Below, piece after piece: positions 27,464-38,698 of a stretch of 64,000 bases of DNA (positions are counted from its first letter, which is position 1; each line of letters opens with the position of its first letter). Below the pieces are notes generated by a model, which saw only the letters and a program-made list of their open reading frames with translations, did not search any database and had not been told where the DNA came from. The stretch covers positions 496,001 to 560,000 of the forward strand of contig NZ_SOAW01000001.1 in NCBI RefSeq assembly GCF_004364645.1. The letters run 5' to 3'. The DNA comes from Naumannella halotolerans. Lineage in GTDB: Bacteria; Actinomycetota; Actinomycetes; Propionibacteriales; Propionibacteriaceae. Both the position numbers and the translations under genes were made by a program.

Positions 27464-28612
27464 ATGACCGTTGACCTGGGGATTCCGACGGCACCGCCCC
27501 CGGTGCTCGCCCCGCGGCGCCAGACACGCAAGATCCGTGTCGGCAAGGTCGACGTCGGTGGCGACGCCCCGGTCTCGGTGCAGTCGATGACCACCACCCC
27601 CACCACCGACATCAACGCCACCTTGCAGCAGATCGCCGAGCTGACCGCTGCCGGCTGTGACATCGTGCGGGTCGCCTGCCCCAGCCAGGACGATGCCGAC
27701 GCGCTGCCGGCGATCGCGAAGAAGTCGCAGATCCCGGTGATCGCCGACATCCACTTCCAGCCCAAGTACGTCTTCGCCGCGATCGATGCCGGTTGCGCCG
27801 CGGTACGGGTGAACCCGGGCAACATCCGCAAGTTCGACGACCAGGTGAAGGAGATCGCGAAGGCGGCCTCCGATGCCGGGGTCTCCCTGCGGATCGGGGT
27901 GAACGCGGGCTCGCTGGACAAGCGACTGCTCGCCAAGTACGGCAAGGCCACCCCGGAAGCACTGGTCGAGTCCGCGGTCTGGGAAGCCTCGCTGTTCGAG
28001 GAGCACGGTTTCCACGATTTCAAGATCTCGGTCAAGCACAACGACCCGGTGGTGATGGTCCGGGCCTACGAGCTGCTGGCCGAGCAGGGTGACTGGCCGC
28101 TGCACCTGGGGGTCACCGAGGCAGGTCCGGCGTTCCAGGGCACGATCAAGTCCGCCACCGCCTTCGGTGCACTGCTGAGCCGGGGGATCGGCGACACCAT
28201 CCGGGTCTCGCTGTCCGCCCCGCCGGTGGAGGAGGTGAAGGTCGGTACCCAGATCCTGCAGTCGCTGAACCTGCGGCCACGGAAGCTGGAGATCGTCTCC
28301 TGCCCCTCCTGCGGCCGCGCGCAGGTCGATGTCTACAAGCTGGCCGATGCGGTCACCGCCGGATTGGAGGGCCTGGAGGTCCCGCTGCGGGTGGCCGTCA
28401 TGGGCTGTGTGGTGAACGGCCCCGGTGAGGCCCGTGAGGCCGATCTCGGCGTGGCGTCCGGCAACGGCAAGGGCCAGATCTTCGTCAAGGGTGAGGTGAT
28501 CAAGACCGTCAAGGAGTCCGAGATCGTGGAGACACTGATCGAGGAGGCCATGCGGATCGCGGACACGATGGAGGGCGCCGAGGGTGGCGCTCCCGAGGTC
28601 ACCGTGTCGTGA
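27464..28612 (+). CDS. ispG: 4-hydroxy-3-methylbut-2-enyl diphosphate synthase
   Basis: 382 aa [4Fe-4S] enzyme of the MEP pathway that converts MEcPP to HMBPP. The TIM-barrel part includes [30 protein letters not shown] and RVNPGNI. The C-terminal cluster ligands are in SCPSCGR and [18 protein letters not shown] is 8 nt before ATG. With dxr in the same operon, this window encodes two of the seven MEP steps. Confidence 0.96.
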   Translation: MTVDLGIPTAPPPVLAPRRQTRKIRVGKVDVGGDAPVSVQSMTTTPTTDINATLQQIAELTAAGCDIVRVACPSQDDADALPAIAKKSQIPVIADIHFQPKYVFAAIDAGCAAVRVNPGNIRKFDDQVKEIAKAASDAGVSLRIGVNAGSLDKRLLAKYGKATPEALVESAVWEASLFEEHGFHDFKISVKHNDPVVMVRAYELLAEQGDWPLHLGVTEAGPAFQGTIKSATAFGALLSRGIGDTIRVSLSAPPVEEVKVGTQILQSLNLRPRKLEIVSCPSCGRAQVDVYKLADAVTAGLEGLEVPLRVAVMGCVVNGPGEAREADLGVASGNGKGQIFVKGEVIKTVKESEIVETLIEEAMRIADTMEGAEGGAPEVTVS

Positions 28613-29463
28613 CCGCACCCGCTGTCGCCGGAGAGGTCCGCGTCGTCTGTGATGCCGACCTGGATGCGGTGACGGCCCTGCTCGCCACCAAACCGGTCGA
28701 ATCGGTCTTCGTGGCGTCCCGGATCGCCGCCTACGGGCTGGATCCGTTCCGGCTGGGTTGCCCGGTCTGGGGATGGTTCCGCGAAGGCGAGCTGAAGGCC
28801 CTGTGCCATGCCGGGTCGAACCTGATCCCTTTCGGCGCCGACGACGAGGCCTTGTCGGCTTTCGCCGAACAGGCCGGAGTGCGCCGCCGCTGTACCTCGA
28901 TCGGCGGGCCATCGGCCTCGGTGATGCCGCTGTGGCAGGAGCTGTGCACCCGCGGACGCGATTGGCGAGCGGTACGTGAGGTGCGTGCACGACAGCCGCT
29001 GATGATGATCGACCGACCCTCACCGGTGCCGGCCGACCCGCAGGTGCAGCCCATCGGCCGTCGCGACATGGATGCCTATTTCGACGCCTCGGTGGCGATG
29101 TACACCGAGGAGGTGGGTGTCTCCCCGTTCCCCCACGGCAGCTCGCGCTACTACCGCGGGTACGTCCGGGAGCTGATCCGCCGTGGGCACTCCTTCGGGG
29201 TGGTGGAGAACGGCCGGGTGCTGTTCAAGGCCGACATCGGCTCCCTGGCCAACGGGGTGGCACAGATCCAAGGGGTGTGGGTGGCACCGGACCGCCGCGG
29301 CAGGGGTCTGGCCCCGTCGGCGATGGCCGCGGTTGTGGCTCTGGCTCTCGAACATGCGCCGTCGGTCAGCCTCTACGTGAACGACTTCAACACCGCGGCA
29401 CTGCGTACCTATCAGCGGGTCGGTTTCGGCCAGATCGGCGAGTTCGCCACCATCTTGTACTAG
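28609..29463 (+). CDS. GNAT acetyltransferase with N-terminal DUF4081 domain
   Basis: 284 aa. The N-terminal half (~10-130) matches the DUF4081 type ([30 protein letters not shown]). The C-terminal half is a GNAT domain with the acetyl-CoA loop [19 protein letters not shown] (~224-242) and [18 protein letters not shown] at the end. It overlaps ispG by 4 nt (GTGA). The same gene order occurs in M. tuberculosis (Rv2870c to Rv2867c). The acceptor substrate is unknown. Confidence 0.88.
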   Translation: MTAPAVAGEVRVVCDADLDAVTALLATKPVESVFVASRIAAYGLDPFRLGCPVWGWFREGELKALCHAGSNLIPFGADDEALSAFAEQAGVRRRCTSIGGPSASVMPLWQELCTRGRDWRAVREVRARQPLMMIDRPSPVPADPQVQPIGRRDMDAYFDASVAMYTEEVGVSPFPHGSSRYYRGYVRELIRRGHSFGVVENGRVLFKADIGSLANGVAQIQGVWVAPDRRGRGLAPSAMAAVVALALEHAPSVSLYVNDFNTAALRTYQRVGFGQIGEFATILY

Positions 29464-29692
29464 ACCAGCGGACACGGGGCGAGCGCAGGAAACCAGCCTC
29501 GACCCGCCCGTCTCCGGCCACGTCGTGGTCTCGGACAACACGAGGTGGCGGCGGTCTCCACCGGCCGACAGGCACGACAAACGTCGGTCGACGGCTCCCC
29601 CTGATCGATCCGTGAGCCACCGGGATCAAGATCGTGTCAGGTGTCTCGCAACGTGGCGGCCACCTACCCCGAAGTGCTGGGGGTGCGGCACC

Positions 29693-29989
29693 ATGGACGT
29701 CTTTGCAACTCAGGAAAGGGTCATCACGCTTGTCGCGCTGGCCTGCTTGGTCGGGCTGATCGCTGGGCTGGGAGTAAGCCTGCTCCCGTTCCGGCCTGGG
29801 GTTGTGCTCGGGTCCGTCTGGGGAATTTCCATGTTCGTCCTGGCGGTCCTCCTCGCGGCCAGAGGCAATGTGCCGCAGCACTACACGTTGTACGGAGCAG
29901 TTGTGCTCGGCGGTGTCGCGTGTTTCGCTGGAGGGACGGCTGTTCCGGGTCTCATCCGATCCATGGGGAAGTCACGGGGGCCCATCTGA
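29693..29989 (+). CDS. Small membrane protein of unknown function
   Basis: 98 aa with three likely membrane helices (~10-30, ~34-54, ~62-84) and a short basic tail. Not recognised. Codon use is clearly less GC3-biased than the neighbours, which suggests recent arrival or relaxed constraint. ATG at 29693 is chosen because the hydrophobic part begins just after it and a G-rich stretch precedes it; an earlier ATG at 29525 would add an unlikely basic extension. The 229 bp before it and the 90 bp after it show nothing else clear. Confidence 0.5.
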   Translation: MDVFATQERVITLVALACLVGLIAGLGVSLLPFRPGVVLGSVWGISMFVLAVLLAARGNVPQHYTLYGAVVLGGVACFAGGTAVPGLIRSMGKSRGPI

Positions 29990-30079
29990 ACGACACGGCG
30001 GTGTGGCTTGCAGGTGCCTGTCGCTGCCGCCTGCTTCACAGCCCGGTCCTGACCGAGCGCCCGCGTGTCGCGACGCCTC

Positions 30080-31321
30080 TCAACCGCGGCCGGGTTCGGC
30101 ATCGGGTGGTACGTCGTCACCATGGAACGACTCGGTGATGTTGCCCGCCTTCGCCGTCGACGGGTCGGAGGCGATGAAGGCATTGAGCCACCGCATCTTC
30201 GGGTCCGCATCGATCAGCAGCGCCTTCACCAACAGGGTCGACGGCAGGGCCAGCAACGCGCCCAGTGGGCCGAGCACCGAGGCCCAGAACAACAGCGACA
30301 GGAACGAGATCGTCGGCGTGACCCCGACCGCGTCACCGGTGAACTTCGGCTGGATCAGCGACTGGATGACGAAGTTCAGCACCGAGTACCCGATCACCAC
30401 GATCAGTGCGGCCACCGGCCCGCTGTCCAACAGCGCCATCAACGCCGGCGGGACCAGACCGAGCACGAAACCGATGTTCGGGATGTAGTTGGTGATGAAC
30501 GACAGCACGCCCCACACCAACGCCAGCGGCACCCCGATCGCCATCAACAAGACCACGTCCAGGACGGCGACGACGATGCCGAACACGGTGGTGACGACCC
30601 AGTAACGGCGTACCCCCTGGGAGAACGACACCAGGGCCTCGGTGATCCGCGGGTTGACCATGTCGGAGATCCGCATCCGGTCGTCGATGCTGATCAGGTC
30701 CAGCACCAGGAAGAAGATCACGGTCAACAGCACCAGCAGCAGCGAGCCGACGCTGCCGACATTCGACAGCACCCCGGTCGCGGCGCTGACCACACTCTGC
30801 GGGTTGATTCCCTGCAACTGTTGGGTGATCTGCAAAGTGGTGATCCCGAACGACCCGAGAAGCTCCAGGGCGGAGTTGTAGAGGCTGATGAACTGCGGGG
30901 CGTAACGCGGCATCTCCTGCACGAAGGCGGCGATCGCGTAGTAGATCGCGTAGAAGAACAGGAACAGGAAGATCAACACCGCGATACCGGCGGCGGTGGC
31001 GGCCAATGCCTTCGGAACGCCGCGCCGGCGAAGCCAGGACGCCAGCGGAGCGGCAGCCAGCACCAGGTTGATGCCGAAGAAGACCGGGGCGATGATGTCG
31101 TTGAACTCGCGAATGCCGAAGATGATCAGGATCCCGGCACCGACGCTGAGCAGAACCAGCAGCACCCTGGGGGTGCCGATCCGGTCGGTCAGGCCGTCGA
31201 GCTGGCCGGAGATCCGACGCAGTTCGCGCTGTTCGGCACTCGGGTCGGGCCGCTGGGTCACCGCCGGCGGAGCAGGGGTCGGGCGCGTTGGCGCTCCGCG
31301 CCGCGTCAACCATCCGAACAC
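30080..31321 (-). CDS. AI-2E family transporter
   Basis: 413 aa with about eight membrane helices. The pattern fits the AI-2E/PerM family: an N-terminal pair of helices, a long amphipathic region (PRYAPQFISLYNSALELLGSFG), then FGIVVAVLDVVLLMAIGVPLALVWGVLSFITNYIPNIG and the C-terminal GPLGALLALPSTLLVKALL. Family members are membrane exporters or antiporters; export of AI-2 is shown for only a few. GTG at 31321 has AGGAGG 7 nt upstream, preferred over a GTG at 31369 without a site. Confidence 0.85.
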   Translation of the reverse strand: MFGWLTRRGAPTRPTPAPPAVTQRPDPSAEQRELRRISGQLDGLTDRIGTPRVLLVLLSVGAGILIIFGIREFNDIIAPVFFGINLVLAAAPLASWLRRRGVPKALAATAAGIAVLIFLFLFFYAIYYAIAAFVQEMPRYAPQFISLYNSALELLGSFGITTLQITQQLQGINPQSVVSAATGVLSNVGSVGSLLLVLLTVIFFLVLDLISIDDRMRISDMVNPRITEALVSFSQGVRRYWVVTTVFGIVVAVLDVVLLMAIGVPLALVWGVLSFITNYIPNIGFVLGLVPPALMALLDSGPVAALIVVIGYSVLNFVIQSLIQPKFTGDAVGVTPTISFLSLLFWASVLGPLGALLALPSTLLVKALLIDADPKMRWLNAFIASDPSTAKAGNITESFHGDDVPPDAEPGRG

Positions 31322-31435
31322 CGTTCCGCCTCCTGTTCCCGGCACCGCGATGATGTCGTCGCAGAACACTCTGCCCTATGCAGGTAGGTGTCTGCGCAGG
31401 CGACACCGGTAGTTCGACCCGGCATCATGGTGGCC

Positions 31436-32151
31436 GTGGGCGAGATTGCATCGAGTGAGGTCGCATGGCGGTTCAGCCGCTGGCAGTTGTTCCTCGCCCG
31501 GGACGAGGTGCGGATCTCGGTCGCCTGGGCCTTGGCACGGTGGCCGGGTTGCTCACCGCGTTCAACCTGGTCACCTCCGCAGATCCCTGGACCCGGGTGA
31601 TGTGTGCCTACCTGGCGGCCCCGGTGGTCGCCACCGTCATCACCGGCGCTCTCAGCCACGCCGTCTTCGTCCAGCTCGACTCCGGGTCCCTGCACGAGTT
31701 GCTGCGCCGGACGGAGCAACGACGCACCCTGCTGGACTTCCTGTTCAGCACCGATGACTCCGGTCTCAGCTGGGCGGTCCAAGGCGCCCTCGGTTCGCTG
31801 ATCGCGATCTTCTGGTTGATCCTGAACGGTGAGCGCGACGACGGTCGGGTGGCGGTGCTGACCGTCCTCGGCGTGACGGCCGCCTGGGTGATGATGGTCC
31901 TCGCCTACACCGTCGACTATGCCCGGGCCAATGCCGTGCAGGAGGGGCTGGAGTTCCCCGGGGTGGAGCATCCAGTCTTCTCCGACTACGTCTACCAGTC
32001 GCTGACCGTGGCCACCTCGGTGGCGACCTCCGACGCCGACATCACCAGTCGCAGCATGCGGCGGCTGGTGTCGGGCAATGCGGTGGTCGCCTTCGTCTTC
32101 AACACCGTGATCGTCGCGCTCCTGGTCAGCCTGGTCACCAGTTTCCGTTGA
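31436..32151 (+). pseudogene. DUF1345 membrane protein with apparent frameshift
   Basis: The C-terminal ~200 residues (about 31536-32151) are a clear DUF1345 membrane protein with four or five helices and the hallmark YVYQSLTVATSVATSDADITSRSMRR. In that frame the N-terminus before ~31530 is proline/arginine-rich nonsense. One frame over, GTG at 31436 reads GEIASSEVAWRFSRWQLFLARDEVRISVAWALA, a convincing family start preceded 7 nt upstream by CATCAT. Joining the frames needs one extra base near 31534 (CCTTGGCACGG). A loss of one G, a programmed shift or a sequencing error would all explain this. An ATG at 31465 could start a 228-aa product if no shift exists. Confidence 0.65.
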
Positions 32152-32299
32152 ACCACCCCCCGGGCCGATGGGTCGTGTCCGTGGCATCGGCCGGGGCCGG
32201 CTGCGTACCGGCCGGTTGCCGATCGTCGCGCAAGCCGGACGTACCGGTATCGTGAACGCGGCAGATCAGCCGCCAACGTCGAATCAAGAGGTGCCCTGA

Positions 32300-34078
32300 G
32301 TGTTCACCCGCATGTCTGAGTTGTTCGTCCGGACCCTGCGCGAGGATCCGGCCGACGCCGAGGTCGCCAGCCACCGGTGGCTGGTCCGCGCCGGTTACAT
32401 CCGGCGGGCCGCACCCGGCATCTACAGCTGGCTGCCGCTGGGCCTTCGGGTGCTGGAGAACGTGGAGAAGATCGTTCGCGAGGAGATGAACGCGATCGGC
32501 GCCCAGGAGGTGCGTTTCCCCGCGCTGCTGCCGAAGGAGCCCTACGAGGCGACCAATCGGTGGACCGAGTACGGCGACGGCATCTTCCGGCTGAAGGACC
32601 GCAAGGGTGCCGACTACCTGCTCGGCCCGACCCATGAGGAGATGTTCACCCTGACGGTGAAGGAGATGTACTCCTCCTACAAGGACCTGCCGCTCTCGCT
32701 GTACCAGATCCAGACCAAGTACCGCGACGAGCCGCGTCCGCGGGCCGGCATCATCCGCGGCCGCGAGTTCATCATGAAGGACTCCTACTCCTTCGACGTC
32801 GACGAGGAGGGCTTGGCGGCCTCCTACGACGCACATCGTGCGGCGTACCGGCGGATCTTCGACCGGCTGGGCTTCGAGTACGTGATCGTGAAGGCGATGT
32901 CGGGGGCGATGGGCGGTTCGCGCTCCGAGGAGTTCCTGGCCGTCTCGCCGATCGGTGAGGACACCTTCGTCCGTTCCCCGGGTGGGTACGCCGCGAACGT
33001 CGAGGCCGTCGAGGTACTGGCACCCGAACCGATGCCCTTCGACGACCTGCCGCCCGCGCATGTGGAGCAGACCCCGGACAGCCCGACCATCGAGACCCTG
33101 GTCGCGGCGGCCAATGCTGCGCAGCCGCGGGAGGACCGGGAGTGGACTGCGGCGGACACGTTGAAGAACGTGGTGTTCATGATCAAGCGGCCCGGTGAGG
33201 AGGCCGAGCCGCTGGCGGTCGGCCTGCCCGGTGACCGGGAGGTCGACCTGAAGCGGCTGGAGGCCCACCTCGGCGAGGGGGTCGAGTTCGAGCCCTTCAC
33301 CGCCGAGGACTTCGCCGCCCACCCGGAGCTGGTCAAGGGCTACATCGGCCCCGGCGTGCTGGGGGAGCAGAACAGCTCGGGCATCCGTTACCTGACCGAT
33401 CCCCGGGTGGTCTCCGGCTCCCGCTGGGTGACCGGTGCCGACCGGCCCGGGCACCATGTCTTCGACCTGATCGCCGGTCGCGATTTCACCGCCGACGGCG
33501 TCATCGAGGTGGCGGAGGTACGGCCCGGCGACCCGGCACCGGATGGCTCGGGTCCACTGGCCCTGGAGCGCGGGATCGAGATGGGCCACGTGTTCGCCCT
33601 CGGCACGAAGTACGCCGAGGCGCTGGGGCTGAAGGTGCTGGACGCCAACGGCAAGCAGGCAGTGGTGCAGATGGGGTCCTACGGGGTGGGCGTCTCCCGG
33701 GCGGTGGCAGCCATTGCCGAGGGCAACTGTGACGCCAGGGGGCTCGCCTGGCCGCCGGAGATCGCTCCGTACCGGGTGCACATCGTCGCCACCGGCAAGG
33801 ACGCGGCCGTGTTGGAGAAGGCCACCGAGATCGCCGCCGCGCTCGACGAGGCCGGTGTCAGCGTGCTGCTGGACGACCGCAAGGCCAGCCCGGGGGTGAA
33901 GTTCGCCGATGCCGAGATGCTCGGTATGCCGACGACCGTCGTCGTCGGGCGTGGCCTGGCCGATGGTTTCGTCGAAGTACGCGACCGCCGCAGCGGAATG
34001 GCCGAGAACGTGGCCGTCGACGACGCGTTACCGCATCTGATCGCGGTGGTCGACGGCGTGCCCGACATCGAGGGCTGA
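32300..34078 (+). CDS. proS: Prolyl-tRNA synthetase (bacterial type)
   Basis: 592 aa class II synthetase. Motif 2 is in [29 protein letters not shown], motif 3 in [16 protein letters not shown], and an insertion editing domain (INS, ~230-400) sits between, so it can deacylate Ala-tRNAPro. The C-terminal anticodon-binding domain covers ~490-590. GTG at 32300 follows AAGAGG at 8 nt; a later ATG at 32312 is possible. In M. tuberculosis proS lies next to the DUF4439/rimP block; here about 5.5 kb of accessory DNA intervenes. Confidence 0.96.
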   Translation: MFTRMSELFVRTLREDPADAEVASHRWLVRAGYIRRAAPGIYSWLPLGLRVLENVEKIVREEMNAIGAQEVRFPALLPKEPYEATNRWTEYGDGIFRLKDRKGADYLLGPTHEEMFTLTVKEMYSSYKDLPLSLYQIQTKYRDEPRPRAGIIRGREFIMKDSYSFDVDEEGLAASYDAHRAAYRRIFDRLGFEYVIVKAMSGAMGGSRSEEFLAVSPIGEDTFVRSPGGYAANVEAVEVLAPEPMPFDDLPPAHVEQTPDSPTIETLVAAANAAQPREDREWTAADTLKNVVFMIKRPGEEAEPLAVGLPGDREVDLKRLEAHLGEGVEFEPFTAEDFAAHPELVKGYIGPGVLGEQNSSGIRYLTDPRVVSGSRWVTGADRPGHHVFDLIAGRDFTADGVIEVAEVRPGDPAPDGSGPLALERGIEMGHVFALGTKYAEALGLKVLDANGKQAVVQMGSYGVGVSRAVAAIAEGNCDARGLAWPPEIAPYRVHIVATGKDAAVLEKATEIAAALDEAGVSVLLDDRKASPGVKFADAEMLGMPTTVVVGRGLADGFVEVRDRRSGMAENVAVDDALPHLIAVVDGVPDIEG

Positions 34079-34144
34079 TCCAAATCCACTCGCCGGGCGG
34101 TCACCTGGGGCTCGCACTTGGGTCCGGCCGCCACAATGGCAGCC

Positions 34145-34846
34145 GTGGAGTTGCTGGCTGAGATCTGGTCCCGGGTGACGGCACGACAGGTCGTACCCCC
34201 GAGCAGCCAGGTGCTGTTGTCCGCGGCGGCTGCCCTGGCAGCGGTGATCCTGGCCTGGCGCTTGGTGCGGATCCTCACCACCGTCGTCCACGAGGCCGGT
34301 CACGCCGTGGTGGCGATGCTGGTGGGTCGGAGGCTGCAAGGGATCCGGCTGCACTCCGACACCTCGGGGCTGACGGTGTCCAAGGGTCGGCCGCGGGGGC
34401 CGGGGATGATCGCCACCCTGCTCGCCGGTTATCCCGCGCCGGCGATCTTCGGCCTGGTGGCTGCCTGGGTGCTGAGCCAGGGGTACGCCGTCGCGCTGCT
34501 GTGGGGCAGCCTGCTGGTGCTGGCGCTGATGGTGCTGTGGATCCGCAATTTCTACGGCTTGCTGGTGATCGCCGTGCTCGGTGTCGGCATCGGCCTGGCA
34601 TCGTGGTATCTGCAGCCTGCCGAGCAGTCATTGATCGCCTTCACGCTCACCTGGTTGTTGCTCCTCTCCGCACCGCGGGCGTCGATGGAACTGCTGCGCC
34701 GGCCGTCGGCGAACTCCGACGCCGGGCAGCTGGCCCGGTTGACCCGTGTCCCGGCAGGGGTGTGGAGCACCGTGTTCGTCGGCATCGGTCTGTTCGCGCT
34801 GGTCGTCGGGACGGCGATGCTGCTGCCGCAGGTAATCATGCGCTGA
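34145..34846 (+). CDS. M50B-like membrane metalloprotease-family protein
   Basis: 233 aa with about six membrane helices. The zinc motif HEAGH (~47-51) is in the second helix. The later G-x-P and Asp motifs of M50 are weak: AGYPAPAIFGL follows and no NxxPxxxxDG motif is seen, which fits the peptidase M50B-like group (DUF of actinobacterial membrane proteins), whose activity is unproven. GTG at 34145 has a CACAAT box 7 nt upstream; starting at the ATG codons just before would overlap this box. Confidence 0.75.
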   Translation: MELLAEIWSRVTARQVVPPSSQVLLSAAAALAAVILAWRLVRILTTVVHEAGHAVVAMLVGRRLQGIRLHSDTSGLTVSKGRPRGPGMIATLLAGYPAPAIFGLVAAWVLSQGYAVALLWGSLLVLALMVLWIRNFYGLLVIAVLGVGIGLASWYLQPAEQSLIAFTLTWLLLLSAPRASMELLRRPSANSDAGQLARLTRVPAGVWSTVFVGIGLFALVVGTAMLLPQVIMR

Positions 34847-34886
34847 CGTCCGCTTGCGTACCTGTCCGGGTGCGCCGACCGGAGGG

Positions 34887-37230
<2,344 letters not shown>

Positions 37231-37236
<6 letters not shown>

Positions 37237-37273
37237 GTTTGCACTATAGGCATCAAAGTGCAGACACCTGCAC
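37231..37273 (-). promoter_or_regulatory. tetR promoter with two palindromic operators
   Basis: The -10 box TATAGT (37243-37248, minus strand) is 6 nt before the tetR ATG. Two related palindromes flank it: GTGCA-n4-TGCAC (37231-37244) and GTGCAG-ACAC-CTGCAC (37258-37273). Both have the same half-site, so TetR binding would block its own promoter. Confidence 0.6.
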
Positions 37274-37422
37274 GGCGTACAAGGACTCACAGGATTGTCC
37301 CAGCTTCGCTGTCGGTCCTGGGTCGGCACTGGGCGGCGGAGGTCGTGACTTCGCCAGCGATTTCGGTCAGTGCTGGGCGGTGGTGCCGATGGTCGTGGCT
37401 TCGAGGGGTGGTGACCTCGGGG

Positions 37423-37548
37423 TATGGGTTCGGGCGTGCGGCCCCGGGGGTATGGGTTCGGGCGTGCGGCCCCGGGGGTATGGGTTCGGGCGTGCGGCCC
37501 CGGGGGTGTGGGTTCGGGCGTGCGGCCCCGGGGGTGTGGGTTCGGGGG
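37423..37548. repeat. 28-bp tandem repeat, four full copies plus half a copy
   Basis: Units start at 37423, 37451, 37479 and 37507, with a truncated fifth from 37535. The unit begins TATGGGTTCGGGCGTGCGGC and ends in a G run; units 4 and 5 have TGTGGG for TATGGG. The unit length is not a multiple of 3, and there are no spacers, so it is neither coding nor CRISPR. Confidence 0.92.
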
Positions 37549-37648
37549 CTTCAGGGCCCGGCCGTTCGCCCGACCGTTGCGACGGGTGTGGCTTCGGGGC
37601 GTGTGGCTGCGAGGGCTGCGGCTCGGAGGTGACTCCGAGGGGGGTGAT

Positions 37649-37796
37649 GTCACCGGAGGCTGTGAGGGGCGCCCGTGCCGGTTTCGCTGAGGTGGATCTG
37701 GATGACAACCAAACAAGCGTCACGGTCGACGCGGTCATCCGTCAGTCGACTAGGGGTTATGCGCCGGTCGGGTCGATCGAGTGTGACGTTTGTTTG
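37649..37796. repeat. Duplicated ~148-bp element, copy A
   Basis: Copy A of a pair. By eye it differs from copy B at about 17 positions, most of them in the centre. It carries an inverted repeat CAAACAAGCGTCAC (37710-37723) / GTGACGTTTGTTTG (37783-37796), 14 bp with one mismatch, enclosing 59 bp. No transposase, no target duplication and no known element is recognised. Confidence 0.9.
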
Positions 37797-37843
37797 ATTT
37801 TGACTCGGCAGACTCGGGGCGGTCGGCCTGCCCGGCGCCGTGC

Positions 37844-37992
37844 GTCGCCGGAGGCTGGTGAGGGGCGCCCGTGCCGGTTTCGCTGAGGTGGATCTGGACG
37901 ACAACCAAACAAACGTCACAGTCGATGCGGTCTTCGGCCGGCCCACTAGGGGTTCTGTGCCGGTTGCGGCGATCGAGTGTGACGTTTGTTTG
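37844..37992. repeat. Duplicated ~148-bp element, copy B
   Basis: Copy B, 47 bp after copy A and in the same orientation. Here the 14-bp inverted repeat is perfect: CAAACAAACGTCAC (37906-37919) with GTGACGTTTGTTTG (37979-37992), again enclosing 59 bp. The one mismatch of copy A is in its left arm, so the arms are better conserved than the loop. Confidence 0.9.
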
Positions 37993-38049
37993 GGTTGTTG
38001 CCGTCATGATCACCGCGGTGGCCGGTTCTCGTGGTGAACCCGGTCGGCT

Positions 38050-38163
38050 CAGTCGCACCCGGTCGATTCAGTCGCACCCGGTCGATCCAGTCACACCCGG
38101 TCGATCCAGTCGCACCCGGTCGATTCAGTCGCACCCGGTCGATCCAGTCGCACCCATCCGGCT
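38050..38163. repeat. 19-bp tandem repeat, six copies
   Basis: Six adjacent 19-bp units (38050, 38069, 38088, 38107, 38126, 38145) with consensus CAGTCGCACCCGGTCGATY. The last unit is diverged and ends at the stop codon of the CGNR gene. No spacers and no coding signal. Confidence 0.92.
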
Positions 38164-38684
38164 CAATTGCGAGGGCGCTGTGACCGGTGTCGCCGAACCG
38201 CCTCCCGGGTGCCGCACCGTGGCGAGCAGTAGCGCTGGGTCCCGTTGCGGGACAGGTCGGCGAACGGCAGATCGCAATCGCTCGCACCACAGCGGCCGAG
38301 CCGGTCCATTCCCCGCTCGGTCAGGTGCAGGGCGGTGCCGACGGTGATCATCGTCGACAGCAGATGGGCCAGACCCACCCGGTCGGGCCGGTAGTGAAGG
38401 TGCCAGCGGCCGGTGTGGTCGGTGAGCCGGGGGTGTTCGGCATACCGGGCGAGCAGGTCGTTCAACCGGGCAGCGCGTTGCACCTCCTCGCCGACATCGA
38501 CGACGGACTGCCAGGAATCCAGGAAGTCGGCCAGGCGGTCGATGTCGGTCACCGTCGCGGGCAGTTCGACCTCCACCCCGTGGTCGAGGCAGACCTCGGT
38601 CAGTTCGGCGGGTGAGGTCGGCAGTTCGCGGACCAGCGCGACGGCCAGTCGCACCGGTTCCGCACCGTAAGGGTTGATCAGCAC
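38163..38684 (-). CDS. CGNR zinc-finger regulator (ABATE domain)
   Basis: 173 aa. The N-terminal part (~30-125) is an ABATE-type stress-response domain with alternating Leu and acidic residues, and the C-terminus is a zinc finger: CGASDCDLPF, then YCSPRCGTREAVRRHR, where CGNR is here CGTR. Such proteins are predicted regulators that bind DNA through this finger. The GTG start at 38684 is only 14 bp from the divergent TSUP gene, so it may control that gene (inference). The stop codon abuts the 19-bp repeat array. Confidence 0.85.
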   Translation of the reverse strand: MLINPYGAEPVRLAVALVRELPTSPAELTEVCLDHGVEVELPATVTDIDRLADFLDSWQSVVDVGEEVQRAARLNDLLARYAEHPRLTDHTGRWHLHYRPDRVGLAHLLSTMITVGTALHLTERGMDRLGRCGASDCDLPFADLSRNGTQRYCSPRCGTREAVRRHRSQRPRN

Positions 38685-38698
38685 AAAGTCATTACAGC

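Larger units (their letters stand above)
37274..38162. other. Repeat-rich region with no convincing gene
   Basis: About 0.9 kb between tetR and the CGNR gene. Every frame is open for long stretches because of repeats, but no frame shows normal codon bias, a ribosome binding site with a sensible start, or a recognisable domain. It contains three separate repeat families (listed separately) plus small perfect palindromes such as TCGGAG-n4-CTCCGA at 37624-37639. Base composition in the duplicated element (runs of AAACAAA and TTTGTTTG) differs from the GC-rich surroundings. Confidence 0.7.

Noticed and set aside
30065-31387. Long open frame (440 codons) on the plus strand opposite the AI-2E transporter
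   Set aside because: It is an antisense shadow of a GC-rich gene, rich in Gln/Asp/His/Arg, with no domain or ribosome binding site.
37237-37716. N-terminal extension of the TetR gene through the repeat region
   Set aside because: It would add ~160 Pro/Arg/His-rich residues from tandem repeats; the promoter and operators lie at 37231-37273.
37750-38058. 102-codon minus-strand frame crossing the 148-bp duplication
   Set aside because: It crosses one repeat copy into the other, has no ribosome binding site, and differences between copies do not show a coding pattern.
37423-38163. Possible CRISPR arrays in the repeat region
   Set aside because: The 28-bp and 19-bp units are directly adjacent with no unique spacers, and no cas gene is present.
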